64,000 bases of DNA, taken from assembly GCA_032718475.1 (NCBI GenBank), contig JAUCBJ010008366.1, positions 1-64,000 on the forward strand, in the 5' to 3' direction. The position numbers and the translations under genes are program-made. Position 1 is the stretch's first letter, and the number at the start of each line of letters is the position of its first letter. This document shows, piece by piece, positions 11,759-24,700 of the stretch. The stretch is from Nemertoderma westbladi (lineage: Eukaryota > Xenacoelomorpha > Nemertodermatida > Nemertodermatidae). The notes under the pieces were generated by a model. That model was not told the DNA's origin, made no database searches, and saw only the letters and a list, made by a program, of their open reading frames with translations.

Positions 11759-12559
11759 CAATAATTTATGGAATAAAACATTAGCTATACACTGAAAAAA
11801 CTAAGTAACGGGTTTTAGTTTAAACTTGCAGTTTCCAATTGTAACCACCAATAGTTATGACTGTGCGTGCACCTCAGGTTTAAATTCATTAACCTTGAAA
11901 TACCAAATAAACCGCGAAACTGGAACTTCAAAAAAACTGCTGGTTATAATACTACTAAACAGGAGTTTTAAATATAAGTTAAAAACCCATGTGTTTTCAA
12001 TATTGTCCACCCATCAGTGGTTTTAAAATGGGAAAAAAAAACCATTGATAATTTTCGACAAGAACCACGGCGAGTAAAAACCTGTGGATTATAGTTTTAT
12101 AACGCTGAAAGAAAACCAATTTGGGCTACGGTAAAAACTCTATAAATGCAATTATCATGATTATAACGGATTTAAAAGATCCTGGAAATTCGGACCCATA
12201 AAAAATTAATTTTTAAAAATGAGTCCGAATTGTTCCATCCACTTTATCATAATTTACCAAATCGGGCCTTCGCGCAGCACATGAGATGAACTTATATTAA
12301 GTAACAATTCGAAAGGATTATAAACCACATAACCCCCCTAGCTGAAGTTAATTCGAAGGGGGGATGAGCATGTTAGAGTGGCGGTATTTCCTAACCGAAA
12401 CAATAAACAAAAGTTTTCTTTAATATGCGATAAATTTGGGCTGGGGAATACATTTTGAATTAAGGAAAATTTCTGCGCAATCAGAAGGAACATTTCATCA
12501 GAGTAGTGATACAGTAAAGAATAAATAGAGTTAATATAGGTGTAACAATGTATGGAATA

Positions 12560-13332
12560 TTTATGGAATATATAATTATCGAACTAGACATCTCAAACTT
12601 GTATTTTTTGGAAGTGGGTGCAAAATGTGGTGCTAGCACCAAATTTTGAAAACCATCAAATATTGTTTCTTGAGTTATACGGGTTTATGAGGGTCCTGAA
12701 TCCGATGGAATCAATAAAAACAGCACTGGACATCGCAAACTTGTACTTTTTGGTGATGGGTACGAAATTTGGTGCTAGCACCAAAATTTGCCCAATTACG
12801 CCGAAAAATACAAGTAGCAATGATCTGGCATATTAGAAATGTATTCCAATAGAATCAGCGCCCTAGAAAACCTGAAAATGTGAATTTCTAGCATCGTATA
12901 AGTGAATTTAAAAATTTTGTGTTCTAACTGAAAAGTGCTGCTTACTTGTTTTTTTTCATTTTTTTCCTACGAAGAGAGGACTAAACAGCCATTTATAGTA
13001 ATCATATAATTTTTAAATATTTTCCAATGTATTTTGCGCCCCAGAAAACCTGTATTGAAAAACAATTAGCCGATAAATGTAACTTTCAAATTTTGTGAAA
13101 ATTGTGCACTACTTGTAATTTTGGTGCTGCAATATAACCACACCCCAGTACATTTTTTAGAAATTTTTTTTCGGTCGGATCCAGACTAGTGATACCTACG
13201 TACAAACAAAAAATCAGACGTTTTCGTAAAAATTTGTAGATTTTAGGGGGGGGGGGGGGGGGGGTCGTCAATATGACCCCCCCCCCCCCCCCCCCCGGTA
13301 TTTGTACAACATTTTATGGCCCGGTACTAATA
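12560..13332 (+). mobile_element. piggyBac-like MITE, left end lost
   Basis: The right end reads GGTACTAATAGGG then TTAA, as in the element at 42265-43206, and the interior shares CCCAGAAAACC and GCTAGCACCAAATTTTG blocks with it. After TTAA the sequence rejoins the block found uninterrupted at 10700 (GAAACTTAATTTTATTT). The left end runs into copy-like sequence at about 12560 without a recognisable terminus. Confidence 0.6.
13243..13295. repeat. Poly-G / poly-C inverted repeat
   Basis: About 18 G, a 12-base loop (TCGTCAATATGA), then about 21 C. It can form a very stable hairpin. Confidence 0.9.
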
Positions 13333-13529
13333 GGGTTAAGGAAACTTAATTTTATTTAATTTAAAACATTTAAGAGAAATTATTAGGTCACAGTATCGGT
13401 GTATTCTATAACCAAAACAGTAAACAAAACTTTATTTAATACGCGACCAATGTGCACTGGAGTATAGTGAATGGAGATTACTTTTTCAATTACAACCAAT
13501 GTACGCCACTATTTGCCTATAACTTACCT

Positions 13530-13720
13530 TATTTCTGCTCAATCAGAAGGAACATTTCATCAGAGTAGTGATACAGTAAAGAATAAATAGAGTTAATATA
13601 GGTGTAACAATGTAACAACTGTCTAGAGAACCCAGATAGAGGTACGTTGTTATACCCTAACTCTAGTACTCATTACCGCTACGAGAATGGATGAGTCCAC
13701 ATTGGTCATCATATTGGCAG
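13530..13720 (+). repeat. 190-bp dispersed repeat, copy 6
   Basis: Core 13615-13720. The following block 13721-14643 is collinear with 1947-2940. Confidence 0.85.
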
Positions 13721-15224
13721 AAGTGTTTGTAAAACTAACTAAAAATAAAGTCTTCTCGTCCAGTAAATCCGATACTTCTGGATTTAGGACCTCGACGGCC
13801 CCAATATCGTCCAAAGGTCTGTCTCTAATAACTCTTAAACTTTCTCCTCCAAGACTGGAATAACAATCTCCCTACTTTAATAAACCGCCAGTATCCCTAA
13901 GGTCGCGTCTAGAATTTATCTGTGTAGAGCAGTGGTTTTTAGAGCTCGTTTCGTGATTGCATAATTAATATAATAGAACTATATTTTAATGACTAAATGT
14001 CATTTAATATCATATTTATACATATTACATTATATGACATTTAAATGTCATATTAGACCTTTTCCTTTATTAACCTCGCTTGCGCTCGGTAAATAAAATA
14101 CCCGAGAATAGTGAAAATAAGTTAAACTTTTTCCCATGTAATACGTAATTTTATTCTGTTTAGAATTTTACTGATGATTTTCATTAATACCACTCAATCT
14201 TCCCGCGAAAATTTACCTCGCTCAATCTTTGGTACGATCTTCTAATTAACATTCAATGGTCCTGGCTGGGTCCCCCCTGACACACCCAAATAATGGCACT
14301 GGTACTGAACCATGAAAGAGATTAAAAGAGTTCCTGTATTTATAAATTTAAAAAGGAAATAAAGAATTGGACGTAAATAAGTAAATAATACGGCTCTGGT
14401 CAGATAAGATCATGCACTTCTTATAAATCGCTTTGAAGTTCACCGCAATAAAGTTAGCTCAGGTAAATATTTGTCATCATTCCAGAAGCCGTGTACCACT
14501 TATGCGCTGAAAATTTCATTTTCTCTCCATGAAAACTAAATATATTTTTAGCGTTTTATGTCACCACCGTTAGAACAATTAGAAAAGATAAAGCAATTAA
14601 GAACAACAAACCAATATCTATTGTACCACCAACTAACCCGGAGGTGCAGTTTGCTTCAAAATTTCAGAAAATTCAATACTTACGAAATGCCACGTGTCCA
14701 GCAATGTCGGAACCACAAACGTTTTTAAATTGTTGATGATACATTTTATTATCGAATCATCAATATCTTTCGGCCTTTTTAACTTCTTACAGTTGCGCGT
14801 TTTAATAAAAATAATAATAAATTGAAGTAAATAATAAAGAGACCAAAATCCCGCTGTTTTTAAAAAGATATATTTATTTCGATAATTTTCGAGTTGGCAT
14901 TACTCTTAATCATGCTATTATTGTAGCTCTATTGTTGCACGTTTTAATATATTAACAAAAATGTACAATAATTACACTTGACTCATTGGCCATGGTTTGG
15001 AATCAGCATGGTCCAACTAGGTGAAAAAATTAAAGCAGACTTTAGGTTTCGAATGTTCCAGAAAAAAACCGCTATTTTTCACAATGAATTTAAGATTTAA
15101 AAAAAGCCCTGCTTTTTTATCGAATGACAAATTTAGCAGATGTAAAATTTATCTACTACAAATTGTCAACTTTCAATTGTCAATATTAACATCAACATTA
15201 ACATTAATTATACTTATGTGTAAG

Positions 15225-16726
15225 TGACTTATGCAGAAGTGAAGGCTGCTGCAAAGAGCATTAAGACCAATCGTGCCAGTGGAGTAGATGGTGTTCCCCC
15301 TGAGGTCTTTAAAATACCTGGAGTGTTTAAAGCTCATCTATCCCATCATAGTAGACATACCGAACATCAAGAGTCCCACAAGAAATGAAAACAAATAAGT
15401 TGGTGCCAGTTCCCAAGAAGGGCAACCTAACACTCTATGGTTCTTTTCGGGGAATCTCATTGATCTCGATTGCTGCAAAGCTATACAATAGAATTCTATT
15501 AAATCGCATCAGGGATCCCATTGAGAGACTGCTCCGTGGAAATCAGAATGGATTCCGTAAAGGTCGTGGGACCATGGAACCCATTTTGGCACTTAGAAGG
15601 ATAATTGAAGAGTTATCAAAAAAGAAAGACAGGCATTGCAGCAATCAGATCAGTATACGTTGGTTCGACAACATTTGTGTCTACTGTTGATGGTGACACA
15701 GAACCATTTGAAGTATTATGGCGCGTCCTCCAGGGAGACACACTTGCACCATTCTTGTTCATAATTGTGGTTGACTATGTTCTACGCATGTCCTTAGATC
15801 ATCATAATGATGATGGGGTGATGATAACTCCACCTACTGGCTCCAGAAGTCGAGGAAATCCTGCCAAGTACCTAACTGATCTAGACTTTGCTGATGACTT
15901 AGGAGTACTCTCAGAATCACTAGAGGGAGCCCAACGGCTCCTCAGCTCATTAGAACATGTTGCTTCTAGTGTTGGTCTTTTTATTAACTCCAGAAAGACC
16001 AAAATTTTGACAGTTAACTTTGAAAGTTCTCAGCAAGTCTCTGATCGGATGAGCATAAGCTCAAAGGATGGTATGCTTGAGCATGTGGATGACTTCTGTT
16101 ACCTGGGATCATGGATCCGAAAGTCAGGTGAGGACCTTCGAATACGTAAGGGAAAGGCATGGGCAGCCTTGAATAGGCTTTCCAGGATTTGGAAGTCACC
16201 GAGAATTAATCGGAAACTTAAGGTCCGATTATTTAGAGCAGCAGTAGTTCCAGTACTCCTCTATGGGAGTCCATGCTGGGCTCTAACTGCTGAGGACACC
16301 AAATCTCTGGATGGCACATTCACAAGAATGCTACGCCGGGTTCATTGTGTCAAGTACAATGCACAGGCACACATCTCCAACCAGACACTATATAACATTG
16401 GAGTTGTCTCATTGGTTCCCCCAAGCTTGACACTAGAACAAAATCGCCTCCGCTTTGCAGGACATTGCTTTCGCCGTGAGGACCAGCCAGTGCATAATCT
16501 TGTACTTTGGCAGCCTCATGGAGTGAATAAGCATGGTGGACAGCAGGACAGCCCATGACTTTCTTGAGACGCATCTTAAAGGACACTGGCCTTGAAGATG
16601 CGGATGATCTAGCAAATGTCATGGGTGATAGGGAGTTGTGGCGGCGCAATTTTGTCGACAAGCCGGCACAGATTTCTTAAAAATGCAGCTGCAATGCAGC
16701 ATGCCGATATTAGTAGTAGTAGTAGT
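15225..16726 (+). pseudogene. RTE-like LINE with 15-bp target duplication and internal deletion
   Basis: TATACTTATGTGTAA occurs directly before 15225 and directly after the TAG-repeat tail at about 16726, a 15-bp target-site duplication that fixes both ends. The copy begins within the reverse transcriptase fingers (SIKTNRASGVDGVPPEV). A 101-bp deletion after GGCAT at about 15639 removes block A (VDFFKAFD) and shifts the frame; the reading frame from 15605 recovers the rest, including FADD. A further frameshift lies near 16545. The element is 5'-truncated and inactive. Confidence 0.9.
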
Positions 16727-16829
16727 ATACTTATGTGTAATTTTGATATGAAGTATCGGAAGAAAGAAATAAATATGTTAATGTTAATGTTGTCAACAAG
16801 TGTGTGTGCGACCTACAACTTAACTAATT

Positions 16830-17016
16830 TCTGCGCAATCAGAATGAACATTTCATCACAGTAGTGATACAGTAAAGAATAAATAGAGTTAATATAGGTG
16901 TAACAATGTAACAACTGTCTAGAGAACCCAGATAGAGGTACGTTGTTATACCCTAACTCTAGTACTCATTACCGCTACGAGAATGGATGAGTCCACATTG
17001 GTCATCATATTGGCAG
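16830..17016 (+). repeat. 190-bp dispersed repeat, copy 7
   Basis: Core 16911-17016. The following 940 bp match 6857-7800 almost base for base. Confidence 0.85.
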
Positions 17017-17965
17017 AAAGGTTCGTGAGAAGAGACACGGATTATATTGAAAAATGTAAGTAGTAAAAAAATCGAGAGTAAAAATATCGCGAGTAAAAAT
17101 ATCAAAAGTAAAATTAGCTATAATTTATGGAATAAAACATTAGCTACACTGAAAAAACTAAGTAACGGGTTTTAGTTTAAACTTGCAGTTTCCAATTGTA
17201 ACCACCAATAGTTATGACTGTGCACCTCAGGTTTAAATTCATTAACCTTGAAATACCAAATAAACCGCGAAACTGGAACTTCAAAAAAACTGCTGGTTAT
17301 AATAGTACTAAACATGAGTTTTAAATATAAGTTAAAAAACCCATGTGTTTTTAATATTGTCCACCCAGTGGTTTTAAAATTGGAAAAAAAAACCATTGAT
17401 AATTTTCGACAAGAACCACGGCGAGTAAAAACCTGTAGATTATAGTTTTATAACGCTGAAAGAAAACCAATTTGGGCTGCGGGAGAAAACTCTATAAGTG
17501 CAATTATCATGATATAACGAATTTAAAATCTTAGGGGTGGGATAGTTCATAAACTACGTATCCTAATTTGGCCAATTTATTACACCACACCGCGGTGACT
17601 AATAAGTTTTTTGTGTGACACCAAAACTATTACGATACGACCATAGATTGTTCTGAGTGGCAGTGTTTCCTAACCGAAACAATAAACAAAAGTTTTATTT
17701 AATATGCGACAAATTTGGGCTGGGGAATACATTTTGAATTAAGGAAAAATTTCTGCGCAATCAGAAGGAACATTTCATCACAGTAGTGATACAGTAAAGA
17801 ATAAATAGAGTTAATATAGGTGTAACAATGTAACAACTGTCTAGAGAACCCAGATAGAGGTACGTTGTTATACCCTAACTCTAGTACTCATTACCGCTAC
17901 GAGAATGGATGAGTCCACATTGGTCATCATATTGGCAGAAGTGTCCGCGTTGAGTGGATGAAGAA
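17017..17965 (+). repeat. Segmental duplication, matches 6857-7830
   Basis: Second copy of the block. It differs by small indels in the ATCGAGAG repeat and a few substitutions, which suggests a recent duplication. Confidence 0.85.
17750..17938 (+). repeat. 190-bp dispersed repeat, copy 8
   Basis: Core 17833-17938, followed by AAGTGTCCGCGTTGAG as at copy 9. Confidence 0.85.
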
Positions 17966-18169
17966 GACGTGGTTCACCAGAAACTCAGCTCCGCTTATGT
18001 CAGCTATGGAACTCAGTTGTTACAAAACTTAGAAGAATTTCCGACGAATATTGGCATTTTTAGAAATAAAATGGCTGACCGAGTGATTTGCGATTTAATG
18101 TTTTGTTTCTGAATAAAAATATCGCAAATAAAAATATCGCGAGTAAAAATATAAATATTGTTTATAATC

Positions 18170-18660
18170 TTTTCAAGCTGAAACATGAGACTAACTCGGT
18201 CGAGCTCGGACAGTGGAAATGAGATCCTTCCAGGATTCCCGATTCTCCATAGTTGTCGCAATTTCGTTTCTCCTAAGTTCAGTATCCCTTTCAAGTTGAT
18301 CTATATATGTTATGGCCGGTCGTCCACGACTACGCTTTCCATGAGTTGGTTGCCAGAGAAGTAGATCTGGTATGGCCTCGTCTTTACTTCGCCACCAGTG
18401 CCCACTGAATCTTAATCTGCGTTCACGGAGGGTGGTTGATACAGGCGGTATTGTACCATAAAGCTCAGCGTTTATCATGTGTTGCCTCCACTTAATGTTT
18501 AAGACTACCCTTAGTATATATAGTCTTGTGTAGCAACCATCAATTAGTTGTTCAAGTGATTTCATCAGTACCCAAGTCTCATTCCCGTATAAAAGTACAC
18601 ATTCCACTGTGGCTCGATAGAACGTAGTCCTCAGGTGCCTCGTGTCTTGTGAGATCTGAT
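18170..18660 (-). pseudogene. LINE carboxyl-terminal fragment, second RTE-like lineage
   Basis: The frame 18607-18191 encodes the region after the polymerase: LRERRLRFSGHWWRSKDEA, then LLLWQPTHGKRSRGRP. This is homologous in layout to the carboxyl end of the 4.6 kb element (LRFAGHCFRREDQP) but clearly diverged, so it is a different family. Coding homology continues a short way upstream of 18607. No polymerase domain remains. Confidence 0.75.
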
Positions 18661-18956
18661 TACAGCATATTTTCTGCTGCTATCTCCATTGGGGATGCAA
18701 CAGAGCTCCGGCTCCGGCTCCGGCTCTGGAACTCCGGGCCAATTTTCTGACTCCGTCTCTGGTTCCGGCCCCGGGCAAATTCATCCGGAGCCAATCCGGA
18801 GCTTAAATGTTGTTGAAATTCGAATTAAAATAATAAATTATATTCTTGAATTGTTACTTTTTCGCTAGAATAAACCTCAAAATCGGGAGAAATTGGAATG
18901 CTTTTCCCCTAGGGCAAAAAAGTAACCTATAGGATTGCTGGCGCAATTAACAGCTG

Positions 18957-19151
18957 ACTGCCGGCGCAATTAACAGCTGATTACTGAAAAATATAACTGT
19001 AACCTTTTCTATTGAATTTAGTTTATTGTTTTGGTTAGAATAACATGCGCCCCTGTAAACTTCTCATTTCCCTTAATTGATAATTTAACATTGAGGCGAG
19101 ATATTAATTCGCCGAGTAAGAATTTACGTCAAATCCCCCCCCCCCCCCCCC
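18957..19151 (-). mobile_element. G/C-ended MITE copy, inverted, with flanking (CTCCGG) arms
   Basis: The reverse complement of the family core (TTTATTGTTTTGGTTAGAATA) ends in a run of 16 C. It sits inside a larger inverted-repeat element, about 18690-19306, whose arms carry CTCCGGCTCCGG repeats and end in related strings (GGGATGCAACAGAGCT and AGCTCAGTTGCATTCC). Confidence 0.55.
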
Positions 19152-19889
19152 TCTCTGTCCCATGAACACATATCTGTCTACTATAATATTACATTTGAAT
19201 TATCAATACCCAAATCGCCGGCTCAGGCTCCGTATCCGGCCGGAGCTCCTATTGTAACCCGGAAAACACCCGGCTCCGGATGAAATATTAGCTCAGTTGC
19301 ATTCCAACTATTCATGCCCAAGGCTGCAAGGTACTGTCAAGTCGTTAATAATGATCTTTAGTTGATTATTATTATCGTATTTCATAATTAATGGTATTCT
19401 TTGTATTACATAAGCTTTAGTGGGGGGTGGGGGGGTGGGGGGGGGGGGGGGGGGGGGGTGGGGTGGGGTGTGGGTTGAGATCCTGAAAATTCGGACCCAT
19501 ACAAAATAAATTTTTAAAAATGAGTCCGAATTGTCCCATCCTCTCAATCATAATTGACCAAATCGGGCCTTCGTGCAGCACATGAGATAAAGTAACAATA
19601 TTAAGTAACAATTCGAAAGGATTATAAACCACATAACCCCCCTAGCCATAAAGACTACACTGAAAAAAGTAAGTGCCGGTCGATTTTTATAACCATTGGT
19701 TATGGATAGGTACTTGCGGTAGTGATTGGTAAACCGGGGGTTAGTATGGATCATACAAAAATGGCTGGTAGTAACCTCCGGTTACGATATTAAACCGGCG
19801 GTTTAAGATATATTGGATATATTACCTGAAACGAAACCTGTAGTCATACATAACTTAACCATAACTTTAACTTAAAAGTCGCCATAACT

Positions 19890-20087
19890 TAACTAATTTC
19901 TGCACAATCAGAAGGAACATATCATCACAGTGTAGTGCGACAGTAAAGAATAAATAGAGTTAATATAGGTGTAACAATGTAACAACTGTCTAGAGAACCC
20001 AGATAGAGGTACGTTGTTATACCCTAACTCTAGTACTCATTACCGCTACGAGAATGGATGAGTCCACATTGGTCATCATATTGGCAG
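19890..20087 (+). repeat. 190-bp dispersed repeat, copy 9
   Basis: Core 19982-20087. This is the last copy in the window; none occurs to the right. Confidence 0.85.
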
Positions 20088-20230
20088 AAGTGTCCGCGTT
20101 GAGTGGATGAAGAAGACGTGGTTCACCAGAAACTCAGCTCCGCTTATGGCAGCTAGGGAACTCAGTTGTTACACAACTTAGAAGAATTTGCGACGAATAT
20201 TGGCCCTTTAGAAATAAAATAGCTGACCGA

Positions 20231-21160
20231 GTGATTTAGGATTTTATGTTTTGTTTCTGATTGAATCGTCTTGTGATCATAAAGTTCAGACCGACCATGT
20301 CATGTGTGAAATCCAATTACTAAAGTTAATTCTTTACACTGCACCCCAACTAAACTTACAACCGACTTGTCGCAGTCCCCCAAGCACGGTATGGTGTTAC
20401 TGACTGTTTGTTACTGGGGGGACCTGTACCAGACACGATCACGTAGTTGGACTTGCGGTCCCTAACACCAAAAGATAATCTTTCTTGGCTTCGGTTCTGC
20501 CCTGTCTACGCTGACACTGCACTATGGTAACACACTGATAGGACAGGCATGTGACGTGGGGAGATTATTAAAAAAAAACATGAAATTACAACCTCAATGA
20601 AAGACCCGCATCTTCTGTATAATACAAGCAGGGTTGTTGCCACTCTATTTCAGTTTCAATTTTCACTGACCTTTTACTGACCTTCACCTTTATGAAAAAA
20701 TTCACTGACAGAAATGAATATGACTTTTCTATGTTTCTTCTTCTTGAGAAATTCTAACTTTATATATTTACAGATGTGAGAAAGTGGAACGGCGAGGGAA
20801 GCGAGCAACTTTTCACTTATGGCACATTCCTGACTTTTCCCCGATTAGATTTGCCCAATATTTACTAGAATTCCCTGACATTAAAAAAAAAAAAATTCCC
20901 TGACTATTCCAGGTATTGCAGACGAGTGGCAACCCCGAAGGTCAAATAATCGTAAGTAAATAATTCGGCTCTGGTCAGATAGAGATCATGTACTTCTTAT
21001 AAATCGCTTTGAAGGTCACAGCAATAAAAATTGCTCTGGTAAAAACTTTGTCATCATTCCAGAACCGTCTCTAACTCCTATAGTGAACAATCGCATCGCA
21101 AAAAGTAAATAAATGCGATAACTATACAAAGCATAATATCCAATCCAATAATATTATAAA
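20231..21160. other. Intergenic, duplicated fragments only
   Basis: No convincing exon on either strand. 20950-21070 resembles 2690-2790 and 14393-14490, so the local duplications reach this far. The stretch from 20250 to 20900 holds nothing I can identify. Confidence 0.5.
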
Positions 21161-21166
21161 GAAGCA

Positions 21167-21238
21167 CTTTGGTCTAGTGGTACCATTCCTGGTCTTTCAA
21201 TCGGGAGGTCCTGCTTCGATCCCTATAGGTGGGAACCA
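21167..21238 (+). other. tRNA-Glu-like fragment
   Basis: TGGTCTAGTGGT matches an A box and GCTTCGATCCC a B box, separated as in a tRNA. The acceptor and T stems do not close properly, so this is a tRNA pseudogene or a SINE head rather than a working tRNA. It lies just downstream (in gene orientation) of exon 7. Confidence 0.45.
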
Positions 21239-21364
21239 AGGTTACACTACACCAAGTAGAAACATAATGGATGGGTTTTACTGTGAAAGATCACCGAACA
21301 GAAAGATTCCCAATATCATAATACACCCAACACATGCAGTTGCCTCAGCAGCCATTTCACTGAC

Positions 21365-21745
21365 CTTATCATCTTCCTTAAGAGACTCCTTAACAGCATC
21401 GCCCGCAGAAGAAACTTCTGTCGGCTTGGAATCTTTGCCAGCAGACAATTCTTTATCGGGTTTATCTTTGTCACGTTTATTTCTGTCCTTCGGAGAGTAT
21501 TTCTTGTCTCTTGTAGATTCCTTGTCCTTTGAAGATTCCTTGTTTTTCGTTGACTCTTTATCCTTTGTAGACTCTTTATCCTTTGTAGACTCTTTATCCT
21601 TTGTAGACTCTTTATCCTTCGTAGACTCTTTCTCCTTGCCTTTCTGCCGAAACGAATCTTTGGGGCGATTCGAATCATTATCCCTGTTGTCTCGGCGACG
21701 ATCCTTATCGTGTGGGGGTCGACCACTGTCCCTCTCCGTCGCCGA
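21365..21745 (-). CDS. Exon 7: charged tail with KDKEST repeats
   Basis: The acceptor TATTATTATTTAG opens 127 codons in phase 0, matching the exon 6 donor. The sequence is Arg/Asp-rich, then has seven tandem hexapeptides of the KDKEST type (variants KEKEST and KNKESS), then another Lys/Asp/Glu-rich stretch. A donor AAG then GTCAGT lies at 21365. If it is not used, the frame runs 28 more residues to TAA at 21278-21280. Such acidic/basic tails are disordered and typical of splicing- or chromatin-linked proteins. Confidence 0.7.
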
Positions 21746-24700
21746 CTAAATAATAATATAAATAAATAAAAACAAAATACTTCGTTGGTAAACAAACCCT
21801 ACAATCATTATCAGAAAACGAAATGTATTGTGCAGATAGGGGGGGGGGGGGGGGGGGAATTCATCCATCGCCAGGGGAAAATCGACGTAAATAACAGCTG
21901 TTCTAAAAAATAATCTGTAATCTGTAAACTGTAATCTGTAAACACCCTGGATCTATTGTCCCAACACACCCTGGATCTATCGTACCAACTCACCCTGGAT
22001 CTATCGTACCAACCCACTCATCCTGGATCTATCGTACCAACTCACCCTGGATCTATCGTACCAACCAACTCACCCTGGATCTATCGTACCAACTCACCCT
22101 GGATCTATCGTACCAACCCACTCACCCTGGATCTATCGTACCAACACACCCTGGATCTATCGTACCAACCAACTCACCCTGGATCTATCGTACCAACTCA
22201 CCCTGGATCTATCGTACCAACCAACTCACCCTGGATCTATCGTACCAACCAACTCACCCTGGATCTATCGTACCAACTCACCCTGGATCTATCGTACCAA
22301 CTCACCCTGGATCTATCGTACCAACCAACTCACCCTGGATCTATCGTACCAACTCACCCTGGATCTATCGTACCAACTCACCCTGGATCTATCGTACCAA
22401 CTCACCCTGGATCTATCGTACCAACTCACCCTGGATCTATCGTCCCAACTCACCCTGGATCTATCGTACCAACTCACCCTGGATCTATCGTACCAACTCA
22501 CCCTGGATCTATCGTACCAACCAACTCACCCTGGATCTATCGTCACCAACTCACCCTGGATCTATCGTACCAACTCACCCTGGATCTATCGTACCAACTC
22601 ACCCTGGATCTATCGTACCAACTCACCCTGGATCTATCGTACCAACTCACCCTGGATCTATCGTACCAACCACTCACCCTGGATCTATCGTACCAACTCA
22701 CCCTGGATCTATCGTACCAACCAACTCACCCTGGATCTATCGTACCAACTCACCCTGGATCTATCGTACCAACCAACTCACCCTGGATCTATCGTACCAA
22801 CTCACCCTGGATCTATCGTACCAACTCACCCTGGATCTATCGTACCAACCAACTCACCCTGGATCTATCGTACCAACTCACCCTGGATCTATCGTACCAA
22901 CCACTCACCCTGGATCTATCGTACCAACTCACCCTGGATCTATCGTACCAACCAACTCACCCTGGATCTATCGTACCAACTCACCCTGGATCTATCGTAC
23001 CAACCAACTCACCCTGGATCTATCGTCCCAACTCACCCTGGATCTATCGTACCAACTCACCCTGGATCTATCGTACCAACCAACTCACCCTGGATCTATC
23101 GTACCAACTCACCCTGGATCTATCGTACCAACCAACTCACCCTGGATCTATCGTACCAACTCACCCTGGATCTATCGTCCCAACTGCGTTTCATTGCTTC
23201 TCTCCCCCCATCGTAACCCGGACGACCGAACGGGGGTCGGCCTCCAGGGTGACCCTGTCTATTGGGTCCCCTTGGTTGACCGCTGTTCTCTGCCAACGCT
23301 GTGTTAACAGCGTCTACAAACAGCTGTTCTATAAACTGTCTCAATACGAGCTCATGTTGAACTGGAGCTCTCCTGCAACATAAATGAGAATAAATTGTTA
23401 AAGAGTTGCTCTAAAAATCCACGAGAATGGTTTAGTTTCTAAGAGATAAGCTACCGACTGTGTTTTATGGTGGGATTCGGGATAATTTCGGGATTCGGGA
23501 AATTATATTTTTGTTCCAAACAAATATGGTATATAATCAGTTACCATTAATGATAAAATTATTTTATCGTAATGGAAAGCTTTGTTGGAATTTATATATC
23601 TCCCTTGTTCATGGAAAAAAGATATTAAATATCTCAGTCCAGCGATAAGGAAGAAAAATAAAAGCGTCGTGTCAGGACGTTCGAGTAAATCCCGAATTAT
23701 CGGACCCCCCCCCCCCCCCCCCCCCCGTTCAAACACGACCTAGGTATTTTGGTGGGGTGGGGGTGGGAGAGGGTCAAAAATATGGAATGGTATGAAATTA
23801 TCCAAATGATGAAGTAAGTGTAAGGCAACTTCTTGTTTTTGTTAAAATAAAAAATATAAAAAATAATCAACTCGGATTCGAACCTGGGCTCTATGGGAAT
23901 TGTCGAGTCGAGATCTGAAACTTTTATCCCATTGACAAACTAACTATCCTGTACGTGAAATTTTCAAACGTTGAAACGCGTTGAGTCGCTTGGTCCGGTA
24001 GTAGCATTGGTGGCATTATCAAATCTTACAAACTAGAACTACCCCTAGAAATCATACAATCTTTGTCCCAATTACCACTAACCGAATTTTGATGAGATGG
24101 TCCAACTTCACTTCTATTAGCCGTATCCTCTGAACGTCCTCGACGGCCTGTGTGAGACTGGTGGTGCCTCGCTTCTGCAGCGCGATGCTCAGCTGCACCG
24201 ACTCCTGGTGTCTGCCACTCATCGTGTGTCCCTGGAAGTCCGCGAGCGACTCGCAGCGGATGGCGCACATGTAGCAATCGTACTTCCTCTGGCCCAGGTT
24301 GGGAGGGGTTGGCCCCGGCCAAACATCTAACGCCATCTGTAACGCCTATTAAAAGGGGACAACAAATAGATGATGATCTCTTGATGAGGTAAAATTCGTG
24401 ATCAAAGCCAGAACAACCCTTCCCGGTACTAAAACGTATCGTTTCGAGAGAAATAAAAAAAAACTAGGTATATATATATATATATATCTAATTTGCCTCA
24501 AAGTGTCTATTCCGACTCCTAATTTGTTTATTTAACAGAACGAATCAACAATTAAAAATGGGCGCTAGTTATCAGAATGTAATTTTTAATGAAAAAAAAC
24601 TGTTTTTTTTATATTTTCCAGACAAGCAGAAAACACATAGCTTCATTTCACGGTAAAGTGCAAAAAATAGAACAGATTTTGTAGAGTTAGGGACAGTGAA

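Noticed and set aside
11111-11761. 216-residue Leu/Ile/Ser-rich frame
   Set aside because: Pure by-product of the 15-bp minisatellite; no start context, no complexity.
19308-19632. Proline-rich frames on the minus strand
   Set aside because: Come from a run of G residues at 19423-19470.
21956-23383. 475-residue open frame on the plus strand
   Set aside because: Produced by the 24-bp minisatellite, which lacks stops in several frames; the real coding signal is the minus-strand exon 6.
23870-23965. tRNA-like B box GGTTCGAATCC on the minus strand
   Set aside because: The T stem does not pair and no acceptor stem closes; not supportable as a tRNA gene.
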